From NCBI GenBank assembly GCA_038501785.1, contig JBAMJR010000006.1:4723501-4787500 (forward strand): a stretch of DNA of 64,000 nt, in the 5' to 3' direction. Each line of letters begins with the position of its first letter. Within the stretch, counting starts at the first letter, position 1. The position numbers were made by a program, and so were the translations under genes. This document shows positions 51,517 to 62,432 of this stretch, piece by piece. This stretch comes from Myoxocephalus aenaeus (taxonomy: Eukaryota > Chordata > Actinopteri > Perciformes > Cottidae). The notes beneath the pieces were generated by a model. It made no database searches and was not told the origin of the DNA. It was given only the letters and a program-made list of their open reading frames with translations.

Positions 51517-52720
51517 GGTACGAGAAGCACTAAGGAACTCCTGAATCTTATTCTCTTCTTTCTCTTCTCTTTTCAGTCCAAACCCGGCTGGACCCCATGC
51601 TACTCAACTGTAAATACTTCTAGAAATCTCCCTTCTCATCTAAATTAAATGTTTCTTTAAGGTCCTCGAATGATTTAAATGAGCCGTCTCTGTAGAGAGC
51701 TTTGATAACATGTATTCCTTTTGCCAGCATCCCATAGAAATACAGTTTCCCCTAAACAGATGAGAGGGTTATTCCAAGTGGAGTAGCTTTGTTTGTATTT
51801 GAGAGATCCCTAGAATCCTATGTGCCCTTACCCATGCCCACTTAGAGTGTTGTACAATTAGATTTCCTTGGTCTGTTTTTGTTGTGTGTTTTTGTGATAA
51901 CGAGTCCATAACCTGGAATGGAGCTGCTAATTCCCCTTCCATCTTTACCCATGCGGGATTGGATTCATAATTTGCCCAGTGCCGTGCTATCTTATTTATT
52001 TTGAATGCTATAATTCCATATTTGGAAGATCCAATCCCCCACTATTCCTTGAGGCAAAGAGCTTTTTCATACTGATTCTAGGCTTTTTGCCATTCCATAA
52101 AAAAATCCTTAATTAAATGGTTATATTATTTAAAGATTCCTTTGGAAATGGTTACTGGTATCATCATAGAGATGTAATTAAATTGTGGAGCCACCACCAT
52201 CTTAATATGATTTTTTTCACATAAGGTAAGATTTAACACTTTCCATTTGTCAAAGTTTGCCTTAATTTTGTGTATTAACAGGAGCATATTATTAGAGATT
52301 ATAGTTTCTATATCTGAGCACAACCTAATACCCAAATATTTCAGTCCCCTTGGGATCCATTTAAACTGGAATGAATCGACCATTGATAGAATGCATCCTC
52401 TTGATATCAGCATGCATTCAGACTTTCTCCAATTTATTTTATAACCTGATATTTTGTTAAAGGATTCAATTGTAGATGGAACATTAGGAATTGACACCAA
52501 AGGATCCTTGATCAGTAATACAATATCATCTGCATACATAAACATTTTGTGGTGCTCTTCCCCTTGTACGACCCCCTTAATACCAGCCTATGTCCTTATT
52601 GCGATAGCCAAAGGTTCTAAGAATAGTGTAAAGAGTAGGGGGCTAAGAGAGTCTCCCTGTTTGGTACCTCTCATTAGATTGAAAAGGGGTGATATCATTA
52701 TATTTGTTATCACTGTTGCT
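51517..52720 (-). pseudogene. L1 LINE ORF2 fragment, copy 1 (reverse transcriptase to C-terminus)
   Basis: On the minus strand: RGTKQGDSLSPLLFTLFLEP, then the catalytic YADD box in MFMYADDIVLLI, then SGYKINWRKSECM, and further C-terminal pieces (SFKSFEDLKETFNL, KYLQLS) in shifted frames. A TAG stop lies between AIAIRT and AGIKGVVQG, and another interrupts the KYLQLS segment. Both ends are cut off inside ORF2, with no 5' UTR, no 3' UTR and no poly(A) tail, so this is an internal fragment rather than a normal 5'-truncated insertion. Confidence 0.9.
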
Positions 52721-53467
52721 CAGCATATGGGTGGAGAATTTGCTATTGAGCCCAAGTGCTGTAAAGCTTGTCAATAATATTATCAGTCAACCCACTGACA
52801 TTCTATTTCCTTCTAGTCTTGTGTTTGACATTACTAAGGCATTAGGCACTAAAACATTTTTTATAAACTTTATAAGCCAGGTAATTTATTTTATATTTTG
52901 ACATAAGATAAGGTAATCATTTATTATTCCCACTCACTTTCTATTTCCTTCTAGTCTTGTGTTTGACATTAATAAGGCCAACCCAAATGCTTCAGTCTCA
53001 CAATCTTCAGTAAAAGCTGGAACTTTCGAGATCTACTGTATGGTAATTGACGTTCAAATCACTATTTAAATGCACCATTTTTTTTGTTTTATAAACGTCT
53101 TAACAAAGTCAGGTAATTTATGTTATATAGTGACATCGGCTATTAATTATGTATTAATTTTAAAAGAAAGAAGTAAAAACAACAACACCCCCCATGAGTC
53201 AAGTTCAAAGTAAACAACATTATTTTTCCATAAAGGTCTTGAAAATGTTAGACAGAGGACAATAGAAAAAAGTCTTCTTCTTAACCTCAACCAAATGGAA
53301 TCATATTGAAATATTTTATTTAAGTCAAATAAAACAGCAAATACACTGTCTGTCATGGAACTCCACTCTCATAAGCATAACCTGAAACTATTGCATTGTA
53401 ACGAGAATTAGTTTTAATAAGAACTGTCCATAGCTACTAAAACTACCATATGTCAATCTGATATTGC
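52721..53467. repeat. Flank repeat F, copy B (recombinant middle copy)
   Basis: Its left part matches copy C almost perfectly, while its right part, from about 53302 on, matches copy A. Diagnostic bases: T at 53282 (C-type; A has C) and C at 53302 (A-type; C has A), followed by A-type ACACTGTCTGTC. Contains an internal ~135-bp duplication (CTATTTCCTTCTAGTCTTGT occurs twice). Confidence 0.9.
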
Positions 53468-54671
53468 GGTACGAGAAGCACTAAGGAACTCCTGAATCTT
53501 ATTCTCTTCTTTCTCTTCTCTTTTCAGTCCAAACCCGGCTGGACCCCATGCTACTCAACTGTAAATACTTCTAGAAATCTCCCTTCTCATCTAAATTAAA
53601 TGTTTCTTTAAGGTCCTCGAATGATTTAAATGAGCCGTCTCTGTAGAGAGCTTTGATAACATGTATTCCTTTTGCCAGCATCCCATAGAAATACAGTTTC
53701 CCCTAAACAGATGAGAGGGTTATTCCAAGTGGAGTAGCTTTGTTTGTATTTGAGAGATCCCTAGAATCCTATGTGCCCTTACCCATGCCCACTTAGAGTG
53801 TTGTACAATTAGATTTCCTTGGTCTGTTTTTGTTGTGTGTTTTTGTGATAACGAGTCCATAACCTGGAATGGAGCTGCTAATTCCCCTTCCATCTTTACC
53901 CATGCGGGATTGGATTCATAATTTGCCCAGTGCCGTGCTATCTTATTTATTTTGAATGCTATAATTCCATATTTGGAAGATCCAATCCCCCACTATTCCT
54001 TGAGGCAAAGAGCTTTTTCATACTGATTCTAGGCTTTTTGCCATTCCATAAAAAAATCCTTAATTAAATGGTTATATTATTTAAAGATTCCTTTGGAAAT
54101 GGTTACTGGTATCATCATAGAGATGTAATTAAATTGTGGAGCCACCACCATCTTAATATGATTTTTTTCACATAAGGTAAGATTTAACACTTTCCATTTG
54201 TCAAAGTTTGCCTTAATTTTGTGTATTAACAGGAGCATATTATTAGAGATTATAGTTTCTATATCTGAGCACAACCTAATACCCAAATATTTCAGTCCCC
54301 TTGGGATCCATTTAAACTGGAATGAATCGACCATTGATAGAATGCATCCTCTTGATATCAGCATGCATTCAGACTTTCTCCAATTTATTTTATAACCTGA
54401 TATTTTGTTAAAGGATTCAATTGTAGATGGAACATTAGGAATTGACACCAAAGGATCCTTGATCAGTAATACAATATCATCTGCATACATAAACATTTTG
54501 TGGTGCTCTTCCCCTTGTACGACCCCCTTAATACCAGCCTATGTCCTTATTGCGATAGCCAAAGGTTCTAAGAATAGTGTAAAGAGTAGGGGGCTAAGAG
54601 AGTCTCCCTGTTTGGTACCTCTCATTAGATTGAAAAGGGGTGATATCATTATATTTGTTATCACTGTTGCT
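53468..54671 (-). pseudogene. L1 LINE ORF2 fragment, copy 2
   Basis: Appears identical to copy 1 at an offset of 1951 bp, including the premature TAG and every reading-frame break. The copies therefore arose by duplication of an already dead fragment, not by two insertions. Confidence 0.92.
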
Positions 54672-55421
54672 CAGCATATGGGTGGAGAATTTGCTATTGA
54701 GCCCAAGTGCTGTAAAGCTTGTCAATAATATTATCAGTCAACCCACTGACATTCTATTTCCTTCTAGTCTTGTGTTTGACATTACTAAGGCATTAGGCAC
54801 TAAAACATTTTTTATAAACTTTATAAGCCAGGTAATTTATTTTATATTTTGACATAAGATAAGGTAATCATTTATTAGTCCCACTCACTTTCTATTTCCT
54901 TCTAGTCTTGTGTTTGACATTAATAAGGCCAACCCAAATGCTTCAGTCTCACAATCTTCAGTAAAAGCTGGAACTTTCGAGATCTACTGTATGGTAATTG
55001 ACGTTCAAATCACTATTTAAATGCACCATTTTTTTTGTTTTATAAACGTCTTAACAAAGTCAGGTAATTTATGTTATATAGTGACATCGGCTATTAATTA
55101 TGTATTAATTTTAAAAGAAAGAAGTAAAAACAACAACACCCCCCATGAGTCAAGTTCAAAGTAAACAACATTATTTTTCCATAAAGGTCTTGAAAATGTT
55201 AGACAGAGGACAATAGAAAAAAGTCTTCTTCTTAACCTCAACCAAATGGAATAATATTGAAATATTTTATTTAAGTCAAATAAAACAGCAAATACACACA
55301 ACTGTGTCATGGAACTCCACTCTCATAAGCATAACCTGAAACTATTGCATTGTAACGAGAATTCATTTTAATAAGAATTGTCCATAGCTACTAAAACTAC
55401 CATATGTCAATCTGATATTGC
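54672..55421. repeat. Flank repeat F, copy C
   Basis: Matches copy B closely until about 55255, then carries its own variants (GGAATAATATT, ACACACAACTGTGTC, AATTCATTTTAATAAGAATT). Homology ends at TCTGATATTGC, followed by unique sequence. On the minus strand it supplies an AATAAA (55271-55266) that may serve as the mrps16 poly(A) signal. Confidence 0.85.
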
Positions 55422-55503
55422 TTCAAGCAGTCCACCAAACAAGTTAGGAAACAAATAGATCAGTTTCCTCCAAATAACGGTCACATCTTTTTGAACGGGA
55501 CAG

Positions 55504-55504
<1 letters not shown>

Positions 55505-55582
<78 letters not shown>
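55505..55582. repeat. (CA)n microsatellite in the mrps16 3' UTR
   Basis: Perfect 78-bp CA run beginning 17 bp after the mrps16 stop codon; in the sense of the gene it is a (UG)n tract in the mRNA. Confidence 0.95.
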
Positions 55583-55584
<2 letters not shown>

Positions 55585-55599
55585 CCCCAGCTTTAATTC

Positions 55600-57647
55600 T
55601 CACACTTCAGCCTCCTTCTGTCCCTCCTGCAGAACATCTTCTGTTGCTATCAGCTCCGTTTGTGCTCTTTGGCGCTCTGCCTCTGTTATCGTCATTGGGT
55701 GCAGAGGGAAAAATCCTGCCAACCCTGCAGAAAGAGACAGGGGAGAGAGGAAGACGATATTTCTTACTACACACTTTTCCAACTAACTATTGCAGAAACA
55801 TTGTTCGTTGCCAAATTCTGGAGAACCGAGTAATACATTGGATGCTTGTTATGACCGTAAAAGGCACATGTAATCTGTACAAGCCCATAAACGAGAGGGT
55901 GTGGATGGGGCCCTTTACGGCACAGTGAGAACACATAATATTACGAGACAGTCGTCTTCATTTACAAGTTTTCAAAGAATGGTCAACACAGAGAGGTAAA
56001 GCTTTAGATAAAAATGAAAGGTGTAGTTATGGATGGACCTTTCAGATAAAAAAAATAAGAAAAATAACATGCTCATTTAGTGAATACACACCTAGAAGTT
56101 TGGCCACTGGCTTTGTAGGGTGTGCGCCACAGCCGATCCAGTACTTGATTCGGTCGAAGTTGAAGCTGACAAGTTTCTCATTGTAGATGTTGGGGAGGGG
56201 GTCGTAGGAACCCAGCTGCTCTATGTATTTACCATCTCTTGCCCTTTTGTTGTAAGCTGCCACGATTCGATAAAAAGGTCTGTTAGCTTGTTTGTGGCCT
56301 GCAAGAGCCAATCGGATGACAACGTAACCTCCGTGGTACTTCTTAAGCAGGAGTGATGCTGCAGAAGGAAACGAGCACAGTCAGCATTGTTAAAGGGAAA
56401 ATTAGATTAGTTTCATGTAATTGTTAATGTGGATAATGCACAATCTTCAGTAAAAGCTGTAACTTTCAAGATCTTGACCATCTTGTTTAAGTAATTTCCA
56501 GTAAAGAATATTTCATATCATGAAATGAAACCACAGACTGACATCTTGCTTAACAACACTATGTTTTCCTAATCTCTGATTTCAGGTTCAATCAGTTACT
56601 TTCTTGAACAAGATGGAAGGAAGTGAAGTGAAGGGAGGAGCAGTAGTGAAACGTTCACTTCTTTTTTATTTGTATTTGATGTATTATTTTGTGTCTGTTG
56701 CTTTTCTCTTTTATTGTAAAATACGTTTTGACATCTGCTCTATAAAAGTTACAACAAAGACTCAGTTGCCAGTTTAATACTTACACCGAACTACTACTGC
56801 GACTGATGCAGTCTAGATCCTACCTTTACAATGTTATGTTTTTGTTAACACTGTTTAAGAGGGGTTCTATTATTTTGTCTACCCTTAGTTATGTGAACAG
56901 GGTGGACGAAATGTACAAAACATCTTTCTCCTCTCTATACAGCAAAGCAGATGAAAATAAAAGCACCTAAAACGGCCTCTTGTAAAATGACCACAGAGTT
57001 AAATTAGCAAACCACATTGGCTTTTGCTAGATGTACCTAGTAAATTGTATATGTAGATTATAGACAAAAAAGAGAATTGATAACAATAATGTTATCGATT
57101 ACACTCGTATCATCAATAAAAAAAACATTGTTATTTATTGCACACATGCGTGTTTTGGACTGTTGGTCGGATAAAACAAGACATTTAAAGACGTGTCTTC
57201 TTGGGATGGGCATTTGTTTTACTATCTTTGGCATTTCACGAATTAAGTGTTCATCGACTGATCAATCTGAAATGGAGAAGAATGGTTATAAGGCTCCAAC
57301 AGCCTTATAAAAAAAAAAAAGTATTTAAAATTAGCATCCATTCAAAAATCCTTTTAAAGGTTATTTATTAAATATTCAATAAAATATAAGTGTAAGTTCA
57401 TAAACAGAATTTTATATATTCTATATTAAATCAGACACTGATGGCACAGCACTTAGTATTACATATTTTTTTCAACCAAACATGCTTTGCACTGGTTAGG
57501 GGTACTTGGCTGAAAAAACATATTTCACAGGGGAAAAAAGTTTGAAACCACTGCTCTAAATGATAGATTTACTTGTCTTAATAAAACATCAAAACCGTCA
57601 GGATATGCCTGTTGTGTTCACATCTTATACTCACATAAGTGAACCAT
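55600..57647 (-). CDS. mrps16: Mitochondrial ribosomal protein S16 (bS16m)
   Basis: Nuclear-encoded subunit of the mitoribosomal small subunit. Coding parts: 57647-57635 (13 nt within a 31-nt exon 57665-57635), 56358-56092 and 55724-55600, giving 134 codons plus TGA (human is 137). The start reads MVHLSSLLLKKYHGGYVVIR, against human MVHLTTLLCKAYRGG. Further matches to human: NRPFYRIVAAYNKRARDGKY, EQLGSYDPLPN, IGCGAHPTKP, and KLLGLAGFFPLHPMTITEAE across the last splice. The upstream non-coding exon probably spans about 58250-58102 (donor GCAGAG|GTATTT). The acceptors TTGTTGCAG and CTTCTGCAG are strong. No frame breaks. Its AATAAA may lie in repeat copy C. Confidence 0.95.
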
Positions 57648-58259
57648 GGTGTTGGCTCGATTATTCTGCAACAAGAAAAAATATATACTTAAAACCAAAG
57701 TGTATATTAGAAGAAGTAACATTGAGTCATTTATCTTTCAAAACGTCATGCACCTAACCTAACAAACAAGAGCAATAACATAATGTGAGCAAAATTAACC
57801 AATTGAATACAATATCATGCATTTCAAACAAAGTCAAAATATATATGAACACAATACATCTCCTTAGGTTGGATATTGAAGATGCACTGATATAACGGAC
57901 AATAGAGAGAAACAATAAAGAAATGCCATATTAAACTTTCTTAACAACGCCAGCAGTGAGTCTCATAAAGTGATATGTTGATTAGATATCCGGTGGTACG
58001 CTGTGTCATTAAATGGCAACAGAATAGCTGTGTAGCTGTAGCTCAAGGCTAAAGCTGTTTAAGGACTAACGCTACGGCCGGTTTAGAAACGAGTAAAATA
58101 CCTCTGCAGATGTTGAACGGAGTAAAGCAAAACCTTCCCAGTGATGCACTTTTTTTCTTTTCGCTGGACGGGTGATATAATCAACGTTAATAACTGTATG
58201 TTTACAGCAGCAGAAGAAATGTGACATTTGTCAGGACGCGGCCATGTTTGAACAGGATG

Positions 58260-58310
58260 TGACGTAGAGGTACGTCATGGGTCACTGCATTATCGTGACG
58301 CAAGATGGCG
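58260..58310. promoter_or_regulatory. mrps16: mrps16 promoter region with paired CRE-like and YY1-like motifs
   Basis: An exact inverted pair TGACGTAgaggTACGTCA spans 58260-58277. GTGACGCAA (ATF/CEBP-like) is at 58295-58303 and CAAGATGGCG (YY1-like consensus) at 58301-58310. A second YY1-like AACATGGCCGC lies on the minus strand near 58240-58250. YY1 and CRE motifs are frequent in promoters of nuclear genes for mitochondrial and ribosomal proteins. Binding is inferred from motif shape only. Confidence 0.5.
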
Positions 58311-58394
58311 CTGTTGCCTCGCTCGCCAGTGTACCGCAGGAAACTGAAGGCCTGGCTTCCAATGCTTTGTAGCCTCTACTGTTCAAGTTTGTGA
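58305..58394 (+). CDS. Doubtful 29-codon ORF diverging from mrps16
   Basis: The ATG within the YY1-like motif opens MALLPRSPVYRRKLKAWLPM and ends at TGA 58392-58394. It could be the first exon of a divergent transcript from a shared promoter, but there is no clear donor site and no recognised homology. ATG inside CAAGATGGCG is common by chance. Confidence 0.12.
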   Translation: MALLPRSPVYRRKLKAWLPMLCSLYCSSL

Positions 58395-58572
58395 TGTGAA
58401 CGTTTATGCTTCAGTGTGAAACATTTTCCGACACATTCAAATTATTTTTAAGTGATTTTATGACAGGGCTTGAATATGTCCCTCAACTTAAAAAATGAGT
58501 TTTTTAAATCCATCACACATGGACATTACATTAAAGTTTTTATGATGTGATTTTATGAATCACGTTGGGTCG

Positions 58573-59110
58573 TAGGTGGTAGAAGTACTGAGATTCTTAA
58601 GTAAAAGTAGTAACAAGAAACCGTTAAATAATATAATAAATTACAAGATAAGTTATGCCTTCAAGTAAAGTTTAAGTAAAATGACATGCCAAGTTTTATT
58701 AGCCAAATTATACTTGAAGTATCAAAAGTAAAAGTAGGCCTACCAATTGTATAAAGTGTTTTATTTCGTATGTTATAGTGCTGATATTATATATGGCTGC
58801 TACTACATCATATTATTGTATTATTGTTATCATTGGTATATTAAGCAGCATTTAAATATTTTTAGCTGGTTGAGGTGGGGACAATTTAAACTACGTTGTA
58901 TAGGTTCTACTGACGGGTAATTTAATTTATGTCATATTGTATAGACAGATTTAGTTTTGTATGTCAAATCATGAACTAGTAACTACAGCTGTGAGACAAA
59001 TGCAGTGGAGTAAAAAGTGCAGTAGACTATTTATACAATATTACCTTTGATGTATGAAAGTAGAGTAGCTAAAGTAATTTCTAAAGTTATGTCAAATCAC
59101 TTCAGTACAT
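58573..59110. repeat. Dispersed fish repeat rich in 'AAGTAAAAGTA'
   Basis: Begins GTGGTAGAAGTACTGAGATT and CTTAAGTAAAAGTAGTAAC, continues with AAGTATCAAAAGTAAAAGTA and TGCAGTGGAGTAAAAAGTGC, and ends near ACTTCAGTACATTTTATAAG. This matches the general design of a very abundant teleost non-autonomous repeat related to that at 17457. Ends are approximate. Confidence 0.6.
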
Positions 59111-59918
59111 TTTATAAGTTCTCTGGTTATAGCTGTGCTGTCAAACAGGTAATCTTCCACATTCTCCATTCTATCATTTCTATACATATATTGTGTGTCT
59201 TACATCAGTAATGCATTGAGTTTCAAATCAGTTTCCCCTGTTGACCCCAGCAGAGATGAAACACTTGTTTCCTGAGAGCGATTATGAATTCAGGGGTCAT
59301 TGCTTTGCCTGATGTCGTCTGAGTGCACAGAGATTTCTGCCTACTGGGAGCACAAATACCCCCCCCCCCCCCCCAGTCTTGGAACATGGTGATTTCACAC
59401 TCCTGTTGTGTAAAGCTTGTTTTTCTGTGTGTGTGTGACAAACACATGGTTTTCTGTGAGGAGAGGTCACAGAAGACACACAAAAGAGATGGGCCCTCGT
59501 TTGTAATTTTGAAAATATCCTATGCTGTCCCTGCGTGACTGCTCATAAATATAGCCAGTTATGACTTACAAAGAGAAAAAAAAGAGACATTACTTAGATT
59601 CTTTTACTTGATGTAACCCCCATCCCATCACATTTTTTTTCTAGTTTTCAGTAAAGAACATACAAGGTTGCCACTCTATGCATTACAAGTTATTATGCAA
59701 TGTAGTCTAACTAACTTATCAAGTTAAATCGCTCTTTAATTATGAACTAAGACTACAGAACTCTGTAGCTAGGATGCTATTGCTAATTATTTTTTACCAT
59801 ATTGGAAGGGAAACATGACAAATCCTGAAAACAAAATGCCGAAATGAGAAGTTTCAAAATATAATTGACCTCACACTACCCAAACGCTCACACACTTATC
59901 TGAAAAATAAAAACAAGG

Positions 59919-60380
59919 ATGCGAGTTCAAAGAGATTTGAAAATGTTGTCAGTTTGGTTTGTCACAGAAAGAATTTCAGCAACCATACGAACAACAAAAC
60001 ATAAAACATTTGGTTCTCAACAACCAGGGCGGAAATTTCAAGAGGAAGGCGTCGTTATGGAGTTGACCACGTTTTTTTCTGTGGAAGAATTTGAAAATGA
60101 ATAGAGGCTTTACACAGTTAGGAAGCAAACAAAATTAATCTTACATGGTGAATCGGCAATGCGTGATTATCTGAACGGTGACATTGATTCTAGTTGTGGC
60201 TCACTCTCTCGTGAGGACCCCATGCTCTTTGGGATACCAAGACGAGTTGTTCCTCCTCTAATCATCTGTGACAGTTCAGTTAGAGACGCTCAGATGACCA
60301 GATATTTTACTTGGAAAAAGCAGGAGGAGTCTGCTTTAAAGGTTGAGGCACCCCCAGACATTGTAGTCAAAGATGCCTGA
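59919..60380 (+). pseudogene. Unrecognised 154-codon reading frame with one internal TAG
   Basis: One continuous frame from ATG 59919 to TGA 60378-60380, broken only by TAG at 60102-60104 (codon 62). Before the stop: GRKFQEEGVVMELTTFFSVE. After it: RLYTVRKQTKLILHGESAMR and MLFGIPRRVVPPLIICDSSV. A weak AATTAAA-type signal follows at about 60484. The composition is protein-like (mixed charge, no simple repeats), but I recognise no family. It may be a retrocopy, an exon read through its boundaries (TTTCAG at about 59970 is acceptor-like), or chance. Confidence 0.25.
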
Positions 60381-60865
60381 GTTTAATTTGATTATGTGGA
60401 AGAAGAAGACAATACCACTAATGTCTTCTGAACACTGAGCTTGATCTTACATTGTGCACTTAACTCTATACCTCTGGAAGCTGAATTAAAGTAACATTTA
60501 AAATTGATGTGGGGCCGTGGGTTTATTTCATGGTACCAAACCTCTTCATATATTTTAATATAATACATATTTCCTTGTTAACCAACTCAAGTTTAGAATG
60601 ACAGAATTGCTTTGAATCACTTTCGGGCAGTTATTTCCAAAACTGCAGAGATTCATGTGATCTGCTTGAAAAGGGGGTCTTTTGAGAAATGTGTTCAGAT
60701 AATTAGAGTAAAGTTGAAATGTTAAGTGATACAGAATTTTGGTCAGCTACTATTAGTTCAAGGTACTGATTTTTACATTCACAACTGTGCCTCACACCCC
60801 AGAAGCTGCATAAATCCAAACTGGGTTTTAGATTGAAGTTCACACTTCACACACAGGTATTAAAG

Positions 60866-61320
60866 GAATACTTTGACATTTTGGAAAAGACATTTATTAA
60901 ATTCTTGGTATTTTTTATACCACTCTCATACCTGTCCGTTAAATATAAAGCTTCAGCCAGCAGCTGTTAGCGTATCACATCGCTTGAAAACAGGGGGAAA
61001 GAGCCAGCTAACGGGTTTTGTGTGAAGGCAACAGAATCCGCCGACCAGCACCTCTACAGCTCATTAATGAAAACTATATTTTGTTTGTACAATCCGTACA
61101 TAAACCAAAGTTGAAAAAAAATTGACAGTGATGGACAATTTCTTGGCTGGGAGCAGTAACTTCTCCGTGGTGGCCTGGCAATACTCATGTCTTGGTGCTA
61201 AGCTAAGCTAACTGCTGGCTGTACCTTTCTATTCATCAGACCAGTATGTGTGAGTGGGATCAATATTCTCATCTTTGCAAGAAAGAACATAGTTGTACTT
61301 TCCAAAATATCAAAGTATTG
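60866..61320. mobile_element. MITE with ~20-bp terminal inverted repeats
   Basis: The left end reads GAATACTTTGACATTTTGGAA; the right end, inverted, reads CAATACTTTGATATTTTGGAA: near-perfect terminal inverted repeats about 455 bp apart. The interior (CAGCTGTTAGCGTATC, GGTGCTAAGCTAAGCTAACT, GGCTGTACC) is that of a common fish DNA transposon derivative. TTAA-like bases precede the left end, but no exact target duplication is evident. No coding capacity. Confidence 0.75.
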
Positions 61321-61869
61321 TAGAACTGTGTGTATTAGTAAATCAAAAAGGGATATTATGCCTTTTTAAAGATTGATATGTTTCCTATATTGGTGGTAAC
61401 TGTAAAGTGAGATATTCTTTGTCTATATTTTATATTACCCCATTGGAGTGTCTCTTCTTTTGTCTTTACTTTAACTGTTTTACAGTTTTACATGCCTGTA
61501 TGTTGGGGTGGGTAGTGTCTGGAAAGATGTCAGGCTATTTTTGTTTGTGTTTTGAAAGAGGAATAAGAAGAAAAAAACATGGCCGGATGATAATACAATA
61601 ATATTATTTATCGTTGTTAAATTATATTGTGATTAAATCATTTATTGAGATATCCTGATATACAATCATTTCGCCTAAACTGAAAATAATATAATAATAA
61701 CTCAAATATATCAGAAAATCTGATAGCAAACACTTTTGCATGTAGAAACGCTTTGGATAAAAGTGTCAGCTAAATTAAATGTAATGTAGAAATACCCCAC
61801 TGTAGTAAACTCAAACTGTTGTCTTAATCGGATTACTCTGAGAGCACGCATAGGCTTTATCATTTATCA

Positions 61870-61965
61870 ATTTAATTGATTTTGTATGGCCCCAAATCAC
61901 AAATTTGCCTCAGAGGGCTTTACAATCTGTACACAAACAACATCCTCTGTCCCGGGACCTCACAG
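61870..61965 (-). mobile_element. 3' tail of the L2-like LINE, inverted relative to the 38-kb copy
   Basis: The reverse complement of GTATGGCCCCAAATCACAAA, TTTGCCTCAGAGGG and CCCGGGACCTCAC matches the last ~100 bp of the LINE at 38440-38535 (GAGGTCCCGGGC, CCCTCTGAGGCAAATTTGTG, ATTTGGGGCTGTAC). Severely 5'-truncated insertions are normal for such elements. Confidence 0.8.
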
Positions 61966-62190
61966 CCTGTGACATCACTTTATCATGTGGTTATAAAGAC
62001 TTTTTATTTATTGAATTGCCAGAAAACATATTATATCGTGATATCGTTTTTGAGGAAAGAAGATTTTGGCCATAGAAGAATATTGGAGAGGACATTCCAT
62101 CACAAATACTGTGAAGACTTTCATTTGTATGTTTGAGAAATGTTGACTATCCAATTCAGTTGCATACCTTTCACATGTTCAATGAAACTA

Positions 62191-62432
62191 TTGGAGTACC
62201 CGAGAAACCCACATGAACACTGGGAGTGCATGCAAACACTAGATGGTCCAGAATTGATCAGCAGTCAGATCTCAACACGAGAGGCCATGATGAATTTCTC
62301 TGACCTGAGCAAGAGGTGAAAGTCACAGGAAAAGGGAATTTTCATTTCTTGCGTGGAACATTGAAATACCTCATAAAAAACAACTGGGATCAAACCATAA
62401 GCGCCCGTGCTAACCACTGAATCACCCCAACT
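62191..62432 (-). mobile_element. Decayed tRNA-derived SINE
   Basis: On the minus strand the head has an A-box-like TGGTTAGCACGGG (62416-62404) and a B-box-like GGTTTGATCCC (62396-62386). The body ends with TTTGCATGCACTCCCAGTGT and CATGTGGGTTTCTCGGGTAC, the conserved core of HE1/V-SINE-like fish elements. The middle is diverged and no intact target duplication was found. Confidence 0.65.
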
